DNA of 64,000 nt, taken from Metabacillus flavus. GTDB taxonomy: Bacteria; Bacillota; Bacilli; Bacillales; Bacillaceae. The stretch's first letter is position 1. Every line of letters starts with the position of its first letter. Location: NCBI RefSeq assembly GCF_018283675.1, contig NZ_JAGVRK010000001.1, positions 620,001 through 684,000 on the forward strand, in the 5' to 3' direction. The translations under genes were made by a program, and so were the position numbers. The notes below the pieces were generated by a model, which saw only the letters and a program-made list of their open reading frames with translations, was not told the origin of the DNA and did not search any database. Below, one piece after another: positions 1 to 8,443 of the stretch.

Positions 1-2
1 CA

Positions 3-728
<726 letters not shown>

Positions 729-771
729 TGATAAAGGGAGCTCTTGAAAACGAAACAAATTTTGCGTTAGA

Positions 772-824
772 AAGCACGGGGGCGGTTCTGCTGCTTCAGA
801 AGCAAGAGAGCCGTCCCTGTGCTT
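772..824. repeat. Imperfect 26-bp inverted repeat
   Basis: The arms begin AAGCACGGGGGCGG and end CCGTCCCTGTGCTT, with most of 26 positions paired around a very short loop. A partial second copy of one arm (GTCCCCGTGCTTACCATAAC) lies at about 857-876. The 290-bp gap between map and dus holds nothing else I can support; the short open frame through it has no ribosome binding site. It could be a terminator for map or a REP-type dispersed repeat. There is no T-run after the hairpin, so a repeat is more likely. Confidence 0.5.
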
Positions 825-1019
825 ACCAAAATCAATCATCGCTAATTTACATGAGTCCCCGTGCTTACCATAACATTTGTTTACAATTACGTCCTCCTTA
901 CTCATTCCCAATTGATAACCACCCCCCAACCATGATATAAGTGTAAAGGAACAAAAAAATATAGTTTGTTAACAACTAAACTTTAAAGATGTACCCATAT
1001 AGAGAGGAATGGAACGACA

Positions 1020-1979
1020 ATGAGTAATAATTTCTGGCGTGATCTGCCACGTCCGTTTTTTGTGCTGGCACCGATGGAGGATGTGACGGATGTTGTGTTT
1101 CGTCATGTGGTGAGTGCGGCGGGGCGGCCGGATGTGTTTTTCACGGAGTTTACGAATTCGGATAGCTATTGTCATCCGGAGGGGATCAATAGTGTGCGCG
1201 GGCGTTTGACGTTTACGGAGGATGAGCAGCCGATGGTGGCGCATATTTGGGGGGATCGTCCCGATTATTTCCGTCAGATGAGTATTGGAATGGCGGAGAT
1301 GGGGTTTAAGGGGATCGACATCAATATGGGCTGTCCTGTTCCGAATGTGGCACAAAGAGGAAAGGGCAGCGGTCTGATTTTGCGTCCGGATGTTGCGGCA
1401 GAGCTGATCCAGGCAGCAAAAACAGGCGGTCTTCCTGTCAGCGTGAAAACGCGTCTTGGCTTTAAGGAGATTGATGAGTGGAAGGAGTGGCTCGCGCATA
1501 TTTTGAAGCAGGATATTGCGAACCTTTCCATTCATTTGCGTACAAGAGATGAAATGAGCCAGGTGGATGCGCATTGGGAGCTGATTCCGGAAATCAAAGC
1601 ACTGCGTGACGAGATTGCGCCGGATACGATGCTCACCATCAATGGTGACATTCCTGACCGTCAAAAAGGATTAGAGCTTGCCGAAAAATACGGAATCGAT
1701 GGCGTGATGATCGGGCGGGGTATTTTCAAAAATCCGTTTGCTTTTGAAAAAGAGCCGAAAGAGCACAGCAGTGATGAGTACCTTAATCTATTAAGGCTTC
1801 AGCTGGATCTGCAGGATCAATATGCAGAAACCGTGCCGCGCTCGGTAACAGGGCTTCACCGCTTTTTCAAAATTTATGTAAAGGGATTCCCTGGAGCGGC
1901 TGAATTGCGAAGCCAGCTGATGAACACAAAATCGACGGATGAAGTGCGGGCGTTGCTTGATAACTTTGGTAAAGAATAG
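1020..1979 (+). CDS. tRNA-dihydrouridine synthase
   Basis: An FMN enzyme that reduces uridine to dihydrouridine in tRNA with NADPH. The 319 residues show the Dus signature in order: [12 protein letters not shown] near residue 17, [17 protein letters not shown] near 100 with the catalytic Cys of [11 protein letters not shown] near 143, TINGDIPD near 206 and [11 protein letters not shown] near 226 (FMN phosphate site). The start ATG has an upstream GAGAGGAA. It stands alone between the map gene and a broken nuclease gene on the other strand. It differs from the two usual Bacillus Dus proteins, and closest resembles DusC/Dus-family members of about 320 residues. Which tRNA position it modifies cannot be read from the sequence. 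Confidence 0.92.
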   Translation: MSNNFWRDLPRPFFVLAPMEDVTDVVFRHVVSAAGRPDVFFTEFTNSDSYCHPEGINSVRGRLTFTEDEQPMVAHIWGDRPDYFRQMSIGMAEMGFKGIDINMGCPVPNVAQRGKGSGLILRPDVAAELIQAAKTGGLPVSVKTRLGFKEIDEWKEWLAHILKQDIANLSIHLRTRDEMSQVDAHWELIPEIKALRDEIAPDTMLTINGDIPDRQKGLELAEKYGIDGVMIGRGIFKNPFAFEKEPKEHSSDEYLNLLRLQLDLQDQYAETVPRSVTGLHRFFKIYVKGFPGAAELRSQLMNTKSTDEVRALLDNFGKE

Positions 1980-1988
1980 GCACTACAG

Positions 1989-2725
1989 TTAAAATTGAAT
2001 TATATCCACTGCATGAGGATATATGCTAAAGAAGAAGCAGGAAACCGTTACATGGTTCCTGCTTCTATTCGAATATTTCTCCCTAAGCTGATACGTCCGG
2101 ATGACTTCCTCATCAGCACTTAGACGGCGCAGTTTCTCATCAGCTTTTGAAACCAATTGATCCAACTTAAACACCTCCATTAGATTTTGCTGATCCTCGT
2201 CTTCTGTTAAAAACAATAACCACCGATGCAACGGATCATTCATATCGGGTTTAGTCTTACTGAACTTCGGCAATTCAATGCACTGTATCTCAAGCAAATT
2301 TGTGAAGAGTTCACCGGTTTGGATGTTCTGAATTTTGTAGACGGAATGAAAATTTTGATGTACTTTAAATAAATTGTATCCCAGGATGTTGATCGCAATC
2401 GTCCGGTTGAGATCAGAATAGTTTTCACCCGCTTTAAGGTCTTCTGTATATAGTTTAGACCAGTAGAACAAAGTTCTTTCAACCATATTGTACTCATTGA
2501 GCAGCTGCACTTCGATTTTTTCACCAGAGCTGCAAACCGCTTTAATGTCCAAAATTCCTTGTTTGTCATCTATTTTGTCTTTACTAAAGTTTCTTCTACG
2601 ATGTAAAGGTCTTCCACATCTGTTTGTATAATGGCATTCAGAAAACCAATCAAGATGTCTTTGTCTTTATTTTCTCCAAACAGTTTTTTAAAAACAAAAT
2701 CATTCAATGGTTTTAATCGTCTCAT
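1989..2725 (-). pseudogene. Rpn-family PD-(D/E)XK nuclease, frameshifted
   Basis: The reading frame starts at ATG 2725 after an AGGAG site and gives MRRLKPLNDFVFKKLFGEN, the typical Rpn/YhgA-like start, but stops after 51 codons. The rest (DIKAVCSSGEKIEVQLLNEY onward, with the D...E-x-Q nuclease core) continues in another frame from about 2570. One extra A in GTAAAGACA would join them. The family is often called transposase in databases, but it is a recombination-promoting nuclease and brings no insertion-sequence ends. The C-terminus after REKYSN also looks altered and runs through an inverted repeat at 2034-2065. A fragment of a second copy sits at about 6168-6250. Confidence 0.8.
2034..2065. 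terminator. Possible terminator hairpin between convergent genes
   Basis: GAAGCAGGAA(A)CC pairs with GGTTCCTGCTTC around a 7-base loop. It lies just beyond dus and within the altered 3' end of the converging Rpn gene. The T-run is weak on both strands, so termination is uncertain. Confidence 0.4.
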
Positions 2726-2949
2726 CACACAGCTCCTTTCTCCTATTATACATCGGCTTATGATTGCTTCAAAGCTTGGAATCAGATAATGGATTGGTCT
2801 TTAAAACCCGGTATAAACAATGTTAGGTTTAAAGGAGTTGGTCTTTCCAAAGCCTGAGTTCAGAGTTTTTCCTTTATAACGATCCACTGTGTCCAATCAA
2901 AGCAGAATGCGGTCTTTTCTCTAAGTTATTAAAATTTGTGCGTAGCGTC

Positions 2950-3000
2950 AATTCTGATAATACTTCACATACTCATTCTTCATCACCAAGCTATGACAAG
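2950..3000 (-). pseudogene. Remnant of the 3' end of the 6277-6843 gene
   Basis: This stretch matches 6287-6337 almost base for base (ACTTCACATACTCAT and CATCACCA shared), that is the last codons of the membrane-protein gene at 6277-6843. No intact reading frame survives. The surrounding 2726-3383 gap has no intact gene: besides this remnant it holds a second remnant at 3101-3231, a hairpin and the padR promoter. Confidence 0.75.
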
Positions 3001-3100
3001 CATTTGATGGAAGATGCCAACATGATAATCACCTTCTTTTCTTGTTACAGTATTAGCAGCAGCAAAATAGAAATCAAAAAATTTATCCCTTTCCAGGATC

Positions 3101-3231
3101 CTTTCGATAAACCATCACCCCATCACGACTCTTAAAATCTCTGCCTTCCAGGGAATCGAGCACCATCTCATTAAACAAATCCTTCCTCATCGTGCTCAGC
3201 GGATCGATCGTGTCTTTAAACAACACAAGCT
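3101..3231 (-). pseudogene. Remnant of the 3' end of the alpha/beta hydrolase gene
   Basis: About 130 bp closely match 7270-7400, the last third of the hydrolase gene at 7249-8079, with scattered substitutions. The copy is cut off at both ends and cannot encode the enzyme. Together with the 2950-3000 remnant it forms a truncated duplicate of the region that lies intact on the far side of the ABC operon. Confidence 0.8.
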
Positions 3232-3238
3232 GATGTGA

Positions 3239-3270
3239 GTCCCAGCCTGAGGCAGATTGGGGCTTTTTTA
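3239..3270 (+). terminator. Terminator-like hairpin with T-run
   Basis: AGTCCCA and TTGGGGCT can pair, followed by six T residues. It separates the remnants from the padR promoter and would shield the operon from upstream transcription. Confidence 0.5.
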
Positions 3271-3331
3271 TGTAAAAAAAGAATGTATAAAATAGGTGTT
3301 TCCATCAAATTAATATAATATAAACATTACC

Positions 3332-3360
3332 TTGACACTCATAGTACTTTATTGCATAAT
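3332..3360 (+). promoter_or_regulatory. Sigma-A promoter of the padR operon
   Basis: TTGACA at 3332-3337, a 17-bp spacer and CATAAT at 3355-3360 form a near-consensus promoter 24 bp before the padR ATG. AGTA (3342) and TACT (3360) form a spaced dyad across the -10 region where the regulator could bind its own promoter; that part is inference. Confidence 0.7.
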
Positions 3361-3383
3361 ACTGGTAAGGAGGAGGTGATGAG

Positions 3384-3713
3384 ATGAGCAAGAGCAAAAT
3401 CACATCCGACCTGCTGCGGGGCCATACGGATACGATGATTTTACGGGTCTTATCTGAAGCGGATCGTTATGGGTATGAGATCGTAAAGCTGATTGCTGAA
3501 CGCTCTGGCGGGGAGTATGAATTAAAGGAAGCGACCATGTACTCAAGCGTCCGGCGGCTTGAAGCAGACGGTGACATCGAATGGTACTGGGGCGATGAAT
3601 CACAGGGCGGACGGCGCAAATATTTCAGGATAACCGAAAAGGGCAAGTCAACTTACGCAAGCAACATCGACAATTGGGAGTATGCCAAGAAGGTTCTCGA
3701 AAAATTATTATAA
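3384..3713 (+). CDS. PadR-family transcriptional regulator
   Basis: A 109-residue winged-helix repressor of the PadR type. The N-terminal half reads LLRGHTDTMILRVLSEADRY, then YEIVKLIAE, and the wing contains GGRRKYFRITEKGK, all typical of PadR/LmrR proteins that sense small toxic compounds and control exporters. AAGGAGGAGGTGAT precedes the ATG. It is the first gene of an operon with a pentapeptide protein and an ABC-2 exporter; spacing is 15 bp to the next gene. The most likely role is autorepression and control of the exporter in response to its substrate. The inducer cannot be predicted. Confidence 0.9.
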   Translation: MSKSKITSDLLRGHTDTMILRVLSEADRYGYEIVKLIAERSGGEYELKEATMYSSVRRLEADGDIEWYWGDESQGGRRKYFRITEKGKSTYASNIDNWEYAKKVLEKLL

Positions 3714-3728
3714 GGGAGAAGTGACCGT

Positions 3729-4592
3729 ATGAATGAGAAACTGAACCAATATGTGCAAGGTGTTTTCGCTCCATACAATGGAGTGAAGAGTGTGGATGAG
3801 CTGAAGGCGGATTTGCTGTCTGACCTTCAGGAGCGCTTTAGCGAACTCAAGAAAGAAGGAAAGGACGATGAAACAGCCCTGGCAATAACCATTGACAGCA
3901 TCGGCGACATCGAACAAACGGTACTGGAGGTCGCGAATCTCTCGCGTTCACTGGAGCGTCAGGTGATTACACACCTGAGTGCGAGTAATCTGGCAAACAG
4001 TGACTTTGCAGGTGTTACCGCGCATAATGGGAAATTTACCTCCACTGCGCTGCGGGGGTCTGACTTTACCGGAGCGGATTTGACCGGCAGCACATTTAAA
4101 TCAAGTGATGTTCGCGAAGCTAATTTTAACAGCGCCAATTTAACAGACTGCAACTTTTCGACTCTTGATTTGACGAGTGCAGCCTTCCAAAAAACGATCC
4201 TGGTCCGCACGAACTTCAGTAAGTCAGGGCTTGCCGGAGCAGCATTCAAAGATACAACGCTGACAGATGTTATGCTGACTTCATGCGACGTCAAAAAAAC
4301 CACGTTTGAAAATTGTGTTTTTGATGGTGTGGACTTTACTTACTCCGACCTGACAGGACTGCGTTTTGACGGCCAGACGTTTATCGGCGTCAAGTTTGAC
4401 AAGGCAGGGCTCGAAAATGTTTCGTTCAAAGGGGCTACTCTTAAGAATGTCTCTTTTAAGGGCGGTGTCCTTTCTAAGAAATATTACCGCGCCATAAAAA
4501 CCGTCAATTTTGACGGCGCCATGATGGATAAACTGACCTTCGCTGCGCTTAAAGGGATTGAAGCCGACTTAACGAATGTGGCCATCATATAA
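3729..4592 (+). CDS. HAAS-like N-terminus with pentapeptide repeats
   Basis: 287 residues. The first 80 (MNEKLNQYVQ, LKADLLSDLQERFSELK, DDETALAITIDSIGD) resemble the HAAS/DUF1700 prefix that often accompanies PadR regulators. Residues about 85-285 are pentapeptide repeats of the A(D/N)LXX kind, for example SDFTGADLTGSTF, REANFNSANL and VDFTYSDLTGLRF, which fold into a right-handed beta helix. No membrane segment or signal peptide is seen. In known families such helices mimic DNA to protect gyrase, or act as scaffolds. Its place between the regulator and the exporter suggests a partner in sensing or resistance, but the function is unknown. Confidence 0.8.
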   Translation: MNEKLNQYVQGVFAPYNGVKSVDELKADLLSDLQERFSELKKEGKDDETALAITIDSIGDIEQTVLEVANLSRSLERQVITHLSASNLANSDFAGVTAHNGKFTSTALRGSDFTGADLTGSTFKSSDVREANFNSANLTDCNFSTLDLTSAAFQKTILVRTNFSKSGLAGAAFKDTTLTDVMLTSCDVKKTTFENCVFDGVDFTYSDLTGLRFDGQTFIGVKFDKAGLENVSFKGATLKNVSFKGGVLSKKYYRAIKTVNFDGAMMDKLTFAALKGIEADLTNVAII

Positions 4593-4604
4593 GGAGGGAA
4601 AAAC

Positions 4605-5372
4605 ATGCTGAAGAATGCCATTCAAGTAAGAGGGCTTCAAAAATCCTATAAGGATCTTCACGTGTTAAAGGGTGTGGATTTCGAGGTTGAAAAGGGCAGT
4701 ATTTTCGCTTTGCTTGGTTCCAATGGAGCGGGTAAGACAACGCTTGTCAGAATTCTGTCGACCCTGCTTAAATCAGACAGCGGAACGGCGGTCATCAACA
4801 GTTTTGATGTCGGGTCTGAGCCTGAAAAGGTAAAAAAATCGATTAGCGTGACAGGGCAATTCGCCGCAGTGGATGAGGTGCTGACCGGACGGGAGAATCT
4901 GATCATGATTGCCAAACTTCGTCACTTGGATCATCCCCGTGAGGCAGCGGAGGATATGCTGGAACGGTTCGGTTTGACAGAGGCTTCAAGCCGGAGAGCC
5001 TCCACTTATTCAGGCGGGATGCGCCGCAGGCTGGATATTGCCATGAGCATGATTGGAAACCCGCAGACTATTTTCCTCGACGAACCGACTACCGGGCTTG
5101 ACCCTGAGGCGCGCATAGAGCTTTGGAAAATTGTGAGAGAGCTTGCGGAGAGCGGTACAACGGTTTTCCTGACGACTCAGTATTTAGAGGAAGCGGAGCA
5201 CCTTGCCGATCGGATTGCCATTTTGCATGAAGGCAGAATTATTGCGAGCGGTACGCTTGAGGATTTGAAAAAGCTATTTCCGCCGGCTAAGGTCGAGTAT
5301 GTGGAAAAACAGCCTTCATTGGAGGAAATCTTCCTCACCATCATTCGTAAAAAGGAGGAGAAGATAGGATGA
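4605..5372 (+). CDS. ABC exporter ATP-binding protein (DrrA type)
   Basis: The nucleotide-binding subunit of an ABC-2 exporter, 255 residues. Walker A is GSNGAGKTT near residue 40, the signature is YSGGMRRRLDIA near 135, Walker B is IFLDEPTTGLDP near 157, and the H-loop region reads FLTTQYLEEAEHLADR. The DrrA-like C-terminal tail (SLEEIFLTII) is present. AAGGAGGG precedes the ATG 13 bp after the pentapeptide gene, and the stop overlaps the permease start by four bases (ATGA), which implies coupled translation. By analogy with DrrAB-type pumps it powers export of a hydrophobic drug or lipid; the substrate is unknown. Confidence 0.93.
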   Translation: MLKNAIQVRGLQKSYKDLHVLKGVDFEVEKGSIFALLGSNGAGKTTLVRILSTLLKSDSGTAVINSFDVGSEPEKVKKSISVTGQFAAVDEVLTGRENLIMIAKLRHLDHPREAAEDMLERFGLTEASSRRASTYSGGMRRRLDIAMSMIGNPQTIFLDEPTTGLDPEARIELWKIVRELAESGTTVFLTTQYLEEAEHLADRIAILHEGRIIASGTLEDLKKLFPPAKVEYVEKQPSLEEIFLTIIRKKEEKIG

Positions 5373-6127
5373 ATAAACATTTCTTCAGCGATATGGGGGT
5401 CATGCTTGGCCGATCCATGCGTCATATTTCCCGCAGTATGGACACCATCATTACCGTTACCATTACGCCAATTGCCTTATTGCTGCTGTTCGTCTATGTG
5501 TTTGGCGGAGCCATCCAAACCGGCACCGATCATTATGTGAATTACTTGATTCCGGGCATCCTGCTGATTGCGATTGCAAGCGGAATCTCCTATACCGCAT
5601 ACCGCCTGTTTTTGGATAAATCAAAGGGGATCTTTGAGCGTTTCCACACGATGCCGATAGCTCGTTCTACCGTGCTGTGGGGACACGTGCTCACGTCACT
5701 CGTTTCCAATGCCATATCTGTCGCTGTTATCATTCTGGTTGCTCTTCTTATGGGCTTCCGCTCATCCGCAGGGGTGCTGTCATGGCTCGCTGTAGTCGGT
5801 ATTCTTATGCTGTTTACGCTCGCTTTGACCTGGATCGCTGCCATTGCCGGACTTTCCGCCAAATCGGTGGACGGTGTCAGCGCCTTCTCCTATCCGCTCA
5901 TATTCCTGCCGTTCATCAGCTCTGCGTTTGTACCAACCGAGTCCATGCCATGGGCTGTACGCGTCTTTGCGGAACATCAGCCTGTTACCTCCATCGTAGA
6001 ATCCATCCGTGCCCTATTATCCGCCCAGCCAGCAGGAAATGAAATATGGACCGCCTTAGCCTGGTGTGCGGGAATCACCGTCATCGCGTATTTCTTTGCC
6101 ATGAAGGCGTATAAGAAGCGCTTATAA
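5369..6127 (+). CDS. ABC-2 type exporter permease (DrrB type)
   Basis: 252 residues with six predicted membrane helices, for example ITPIALLLLFVYVFGGAI, IPGILLIAIASGISY and AVVGILMLFTLALTWIAAIAGL. The ABC-2 signature region contains the SFPLIFLPFISSAFVPT-like string (here YPLIFLPFISSAFVPTESMP), typical of DrrB permeases. The start ATG overlaps the stop of the ATPase gene by four bases. It pairs with the upstream ATPase to make a membrane exporter and is the last gene of the padR operon. No obvious terminator follows; the next bases are a fragment of an Rpn gene. Confidence 0.92.
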   Translation: MNKHFFSDMGVMLGRSMRHISRSMDTIITVTITPIALLLLFVYVFGGAIQTGTDHYVNYLIPGILLIAIASGISYTAYRLFLDKSKGIFERFHTMPIARSTVLWGHVLTSLVSNAISVAVIILVALLMGFRSSAGVLSWLAVVGILMLFTLALTWIAAIAGLSAKSVDGVSAFSYPLIFLPFISSAFVPTESMPWAVRVFAEHQPVTSIVESIRALLSAQPAGNEIWTALAWCAGITVIAYFFAMKAYKKRL

Positions 6128-6167
6128 AAGCCTGCCGTATTTGAAGGGGGCCGACCGCTTCAACCAT

Positions 6168-6250
6168 ATTGCATTCATTGAGCAGCTGCACTTCGATGTT
6201 CACATTTTCACCAGAGCGGCAAACCGCTTTCATGTCCATATCAAGGATGA
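6168..6250 (-). pseudogene. Fragment of an Rpn nuclease gene
   Basis: On the minus strand this stretch encodes residues like DMKAVCRSGE and EVQLLNECNMVE and aligns with 2484-2550 inside the Rpn pseudogene (shared CAACCATATT, CATTGAGCAGCTGCACTTCG). Only about 80 bp remain. It marks the right boundary of the duplicated flank around the padR-ABC operon. Confidence 0.7.
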
Positions 6251-6276
6251 ACGCGGTCCGCTCAATTCCTCAAGGA

Positions 6277-6843
6277 TCAATCCTGATAACACTTCACATA
6301 CTCATCCTTCATCACCAGGCTATGACAAGCCCGCCCGTTTTCATCATAAATTTCTTTATTCACATCTAACTTGATACTCCGGTCCGAATCGGGAGACTCT
6401 GGATTGTTATTCACAATATGGAGGGTATCTTCATCAATCCAATTCATTGAAAAATCATCTTTTGCATCACTATAGTAAATGGTTTTGATATTGCCTGCCT
6501 CATTATTCTCTGTGATTTCAACCCACACATTCACTCCCCCGGCCGCACCTCCATAGAGCTCATAAAAAGCATTCGCTGTGTATGTCTCTGAAGGGGAAGA
6601 TATAGGTCCGGGTCCTTTTTGCATAGCCTGCCGGTCAATCTTATTAAAGGTGAAGAAATATGTCTGATACAGAATGACCCCGGCTACTAAAACGGCACCT
6701 GTCAAAGCGGCACCAAGCCATTTTTGGGGGAAGGGTTTCTTCTTGGTGATGGAAAGAGTGAGATTAAATAAAAACAGAATGATTAATAGAACAGTAGTAA
6801 TAAATAGAAGGCAAAACAGCAAAAATCCAATCAGATTGATAAT
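6277..6843 (-). CDS. Membrane-anchored protein, DUF5412-like
   Basis: A 180-190 residue protein with two N-terminal membrane helices (LLFCLLFITTVLLIILFLF and LGAALTGAVLVAGVILY) and an outside domain of about 125 residues containing ENNEAGNIKTIYYSD, WIDEDTLHIVNN and DVNKEIYDENGR. The pattern resembles DUF5412 proteins, but this assignment is weak. No ATG or GTG start exists near the N-terminus. The only good Shine-Dalgarno, AGGAGGA at 6851-6857, sits 7-8 bases before an ATT codon at 6843-6841, so I place the start there; TTG at 6822 is the alternative. A truncated copy of its 3' end lies at 2950-3000. Confidence 0.6.
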   Translation of the reverse strand: MINLIGFLLFCLLFITTVLLIILFLFNLTLSITKKKPFPQKWLGAALTGAVLVAGVILYQTYFFTFNKIDRQAMQKGPGPISSPSETYTANAFYELYGGAAGGVNVWVEITENNEAGNIKTIYYSDAKDDFSMNWIDEDTLHIVNNNPESPDSDRSIKLDVNKEIYDENGRACHSLVMKDEYVKCYQD

Positions 6844-7106
6844 AGCAGTATCCTCCTGTTCAACGAATAGGTAAATCGTGTTATGTTTAGTTTATCAGAA
6901 AGTAATGGAAATTAACTGCCAAAAATTAAAATTGATAGATAATCAAAAGTCAGGTGATAGGGATGGTCATTAACTCTTCCGCGGTGAGGCATCCTTAATA
7001 TAGTAGCGAGTTTTTTATTTGAAAAACAATGGAGAAACACATTCAGCCTGCCATGGAAACCGACCCGGTAGATCCGAGACTATAACAGTTATCCTGACAC
7101 GTTTAA

Positions 7107-7150
7107 AAAGGGGAGTGAAAATCAAACATTGATTTTCACTCCCCTTTGTT
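7107..7150. terminator. Bidirectional terminator
   Basis: AAAGGGGAGTGAAAATCA pairs perfectly with TGATTTTCACTCCCCTTT and a T-rich tract follows on both strands. It lies downstream of the hydrolase gene on the minus strand. The 6844-7248 gap otherwise shows only the ribosome binding site of the preceding gene. Confidence 0.8.
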
Positions 7151-7248
7151 TTGATTGAACGTGACTGTCTTCTGGCGTGCCTTTAACTAGGAGCCGCCGT
7201 CATCTCCTGCTTTTCCTTTTACAATCGCAGCAGCATTTTTTAAATGTG

Positions 7249-8079
7249 CTAGATCTTCATCGGTTCCTTCCGATAAACCGTCACCCCCTCATGACTCTTA
7301 AAATCTCTGCCCTCCAGGAAATCGAGCACCATCTCATTAAACAAATCCTTCCTCATCGTGCTCAGCGGATCGAACGCATCTTTAAACAACACAAGCACGG
7401 CATCCGGAATATGGGCGAAAAGGTTTTCGGAGCCTTTCTTTTCATCTACGCCCATCACTTTCTTTTCACCGCCCATCACGAGAGTTGGAGAGGTGATGCG
7501 GTGCAGCTGGTCCGTATGGTAAGGGAACTCTGAATTTTTCGCCAGGATAAACATGTCCTTGTCAAAGGTGAACGAGTTCCGCAGCACGTTTTTCGTATAT
7601 TCGTCTTTTCCATAAACCTTCAGCATCTGGTTGATGATGGTTTCATAGGACAGCCTCTTAAAGATGGCGTTCGACAGCTTCAGCACCCAGCCTGATACCT
7701 TAGTGGGAATTTCGCTATATCCGTTCGACAGGACCAATTTATCTACATAATGGGGATAGTTCACTGCAAACAGCTGGGCTGTGACCGAACCATACGATAA
7801 CCCCACCAATTGGATTTTCCGGAGATGCAGTTCATCCAATAGCATTTTAAGATCCTCTGCCATCACCCGTGCAGAGAACATATTGTCAGGGAACGTCTTT
7901 GTGGATTCCCCGTGGCCCCTTAAATCAGGCATAATCATTTGATACTTGGAGGAAAAGGCGTCAATTTGCGGCTCCCACATTCTCCAGCTGGCACCCAGTC
8001 CGTGAAGGAATACGACAGGCGGTCCCTCACCGCGGACTTCATAGTTTAACTGAACGTGATTCATTTCCACTTTAGGCAT
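7249..8079 (-). CDS. Alpha/beta hydrolase, catalytic His apparently missing
   Basis: 276 residues of the alpha/beta hydrolase fold. The oxyanion region is FLHGLGASWRMW near residue 24, and the nucleophile elbow is GLSYGS near 94. The strand that usually carries the acid reads LVMGGEKKVMGVDEKKG. Where the family has a conserved GH followed by a C-terminal helix, this protein has KDAFDPLSTMRKDLF and no His, so classical Ser-His-Asp catalysis is doubtful. GGAGGAGCC precedes the ATG. It is transcribed alone toward a strong terminator. The product may be a weak hydrolase, a lyase-like member or a non-enzymatic protein. Confidence 0.85.
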   Translation of the reverse strand: MPKVEMNHVQLNYEVRGEGPPVVFLHGLGASWRMWEPQIDAFSSKYQMIMPDLRGHGESTKTFPDNMFSARVMAEDLKMLLDELHLRKIQLVGLSYGSVTAQLFAVNYPHYVDKLVLSNGYSEIPTKVSGWVLKLSNAIFKRLSYETIINQMLKVYGKDEYTKNVLRNSFTFDKDMFILAKNSEFPYHTDQLHRITSPTLVMGGEKKVMGVDEKKGSENLFAHIPDAVLVLFKDAFDPLSTMRKDLFNEMVLDFLEGRDFKSHEGVTVYRKEPMKI

Positions 8080-8325
8080 ATAGGCTCCTCCAAAATAAAC
8101 AGAATGACATCATAATCAACTATTATAATCTGGTAAAATATGAAAGGGAAGAGGGCTTGGAAAAAATAGGTGGAGTCCACATGGAGAATATAGAGGTAAA
8201 AAGGAAGGCCTTTCTTTTGAAAGCAGAGCTGAAAAATATATAGTCATCCCCGGAACACTGTTGAATCGGAATCAGAAAGTCCTGATCTTGTTACGTTATT
8301 CATCGAAGAAACGGGCTGGAGCGCT

Positions 8326-8364
8326 AAAAATAAGCAGAGGCAGGCAGAACCCTCTGCTTATTTT
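8326..8364 (+). terminator. Terminator-like hairpin upstream of the sigma operon
   Basis: AAAATAAGCAGAGG pairs with CCTCTGCTTATTTT. It lies in the 8080-8443 gap, which also has a possible 20-codon frame (8180-8242, start ATG after GGTGGAG) of unknown value and the ECF promoter. Confidence 0.6.
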
Positions 8365-8396
8365 GCTGTGCAGGCCAAAAAGTTTACAAAAAATGA

Positions 8397-8420
8397 GAAA
8401 CCCCGCTGCTTCTCTCCGTC
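8397..8420 (+). promoter_or_regulatory. Candidate ECF-sigma promoter
   Basis: GAAAC at 8397-8401 and CGTC at 8417-8420 with a 15-bp spacer resemble Bacillus ECF promoters (TGAAAC and CGTC). It ends 23 bp before the sigma gene start, which suggests that the sigma factor transcribes its own operon. Confidence 0.55.
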
Positions 8421-8443
8421 TAATGAATGAAAGGGGGAAACCA

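Noticed and set aside
1989-2725. Insertion sequence based on the transposase label of Rpn proteins
   Set aside because: The family is a PD-(D/E)XK nuclease; no terminal inverted repeats or target duplication flank it.
8261-8443. N-terminal extension of the sigma factor from a TTG
   Set aside because: It would run through a terminator-like hairpin and the promoter; ATG 8444 has a proper ribosome binding site.
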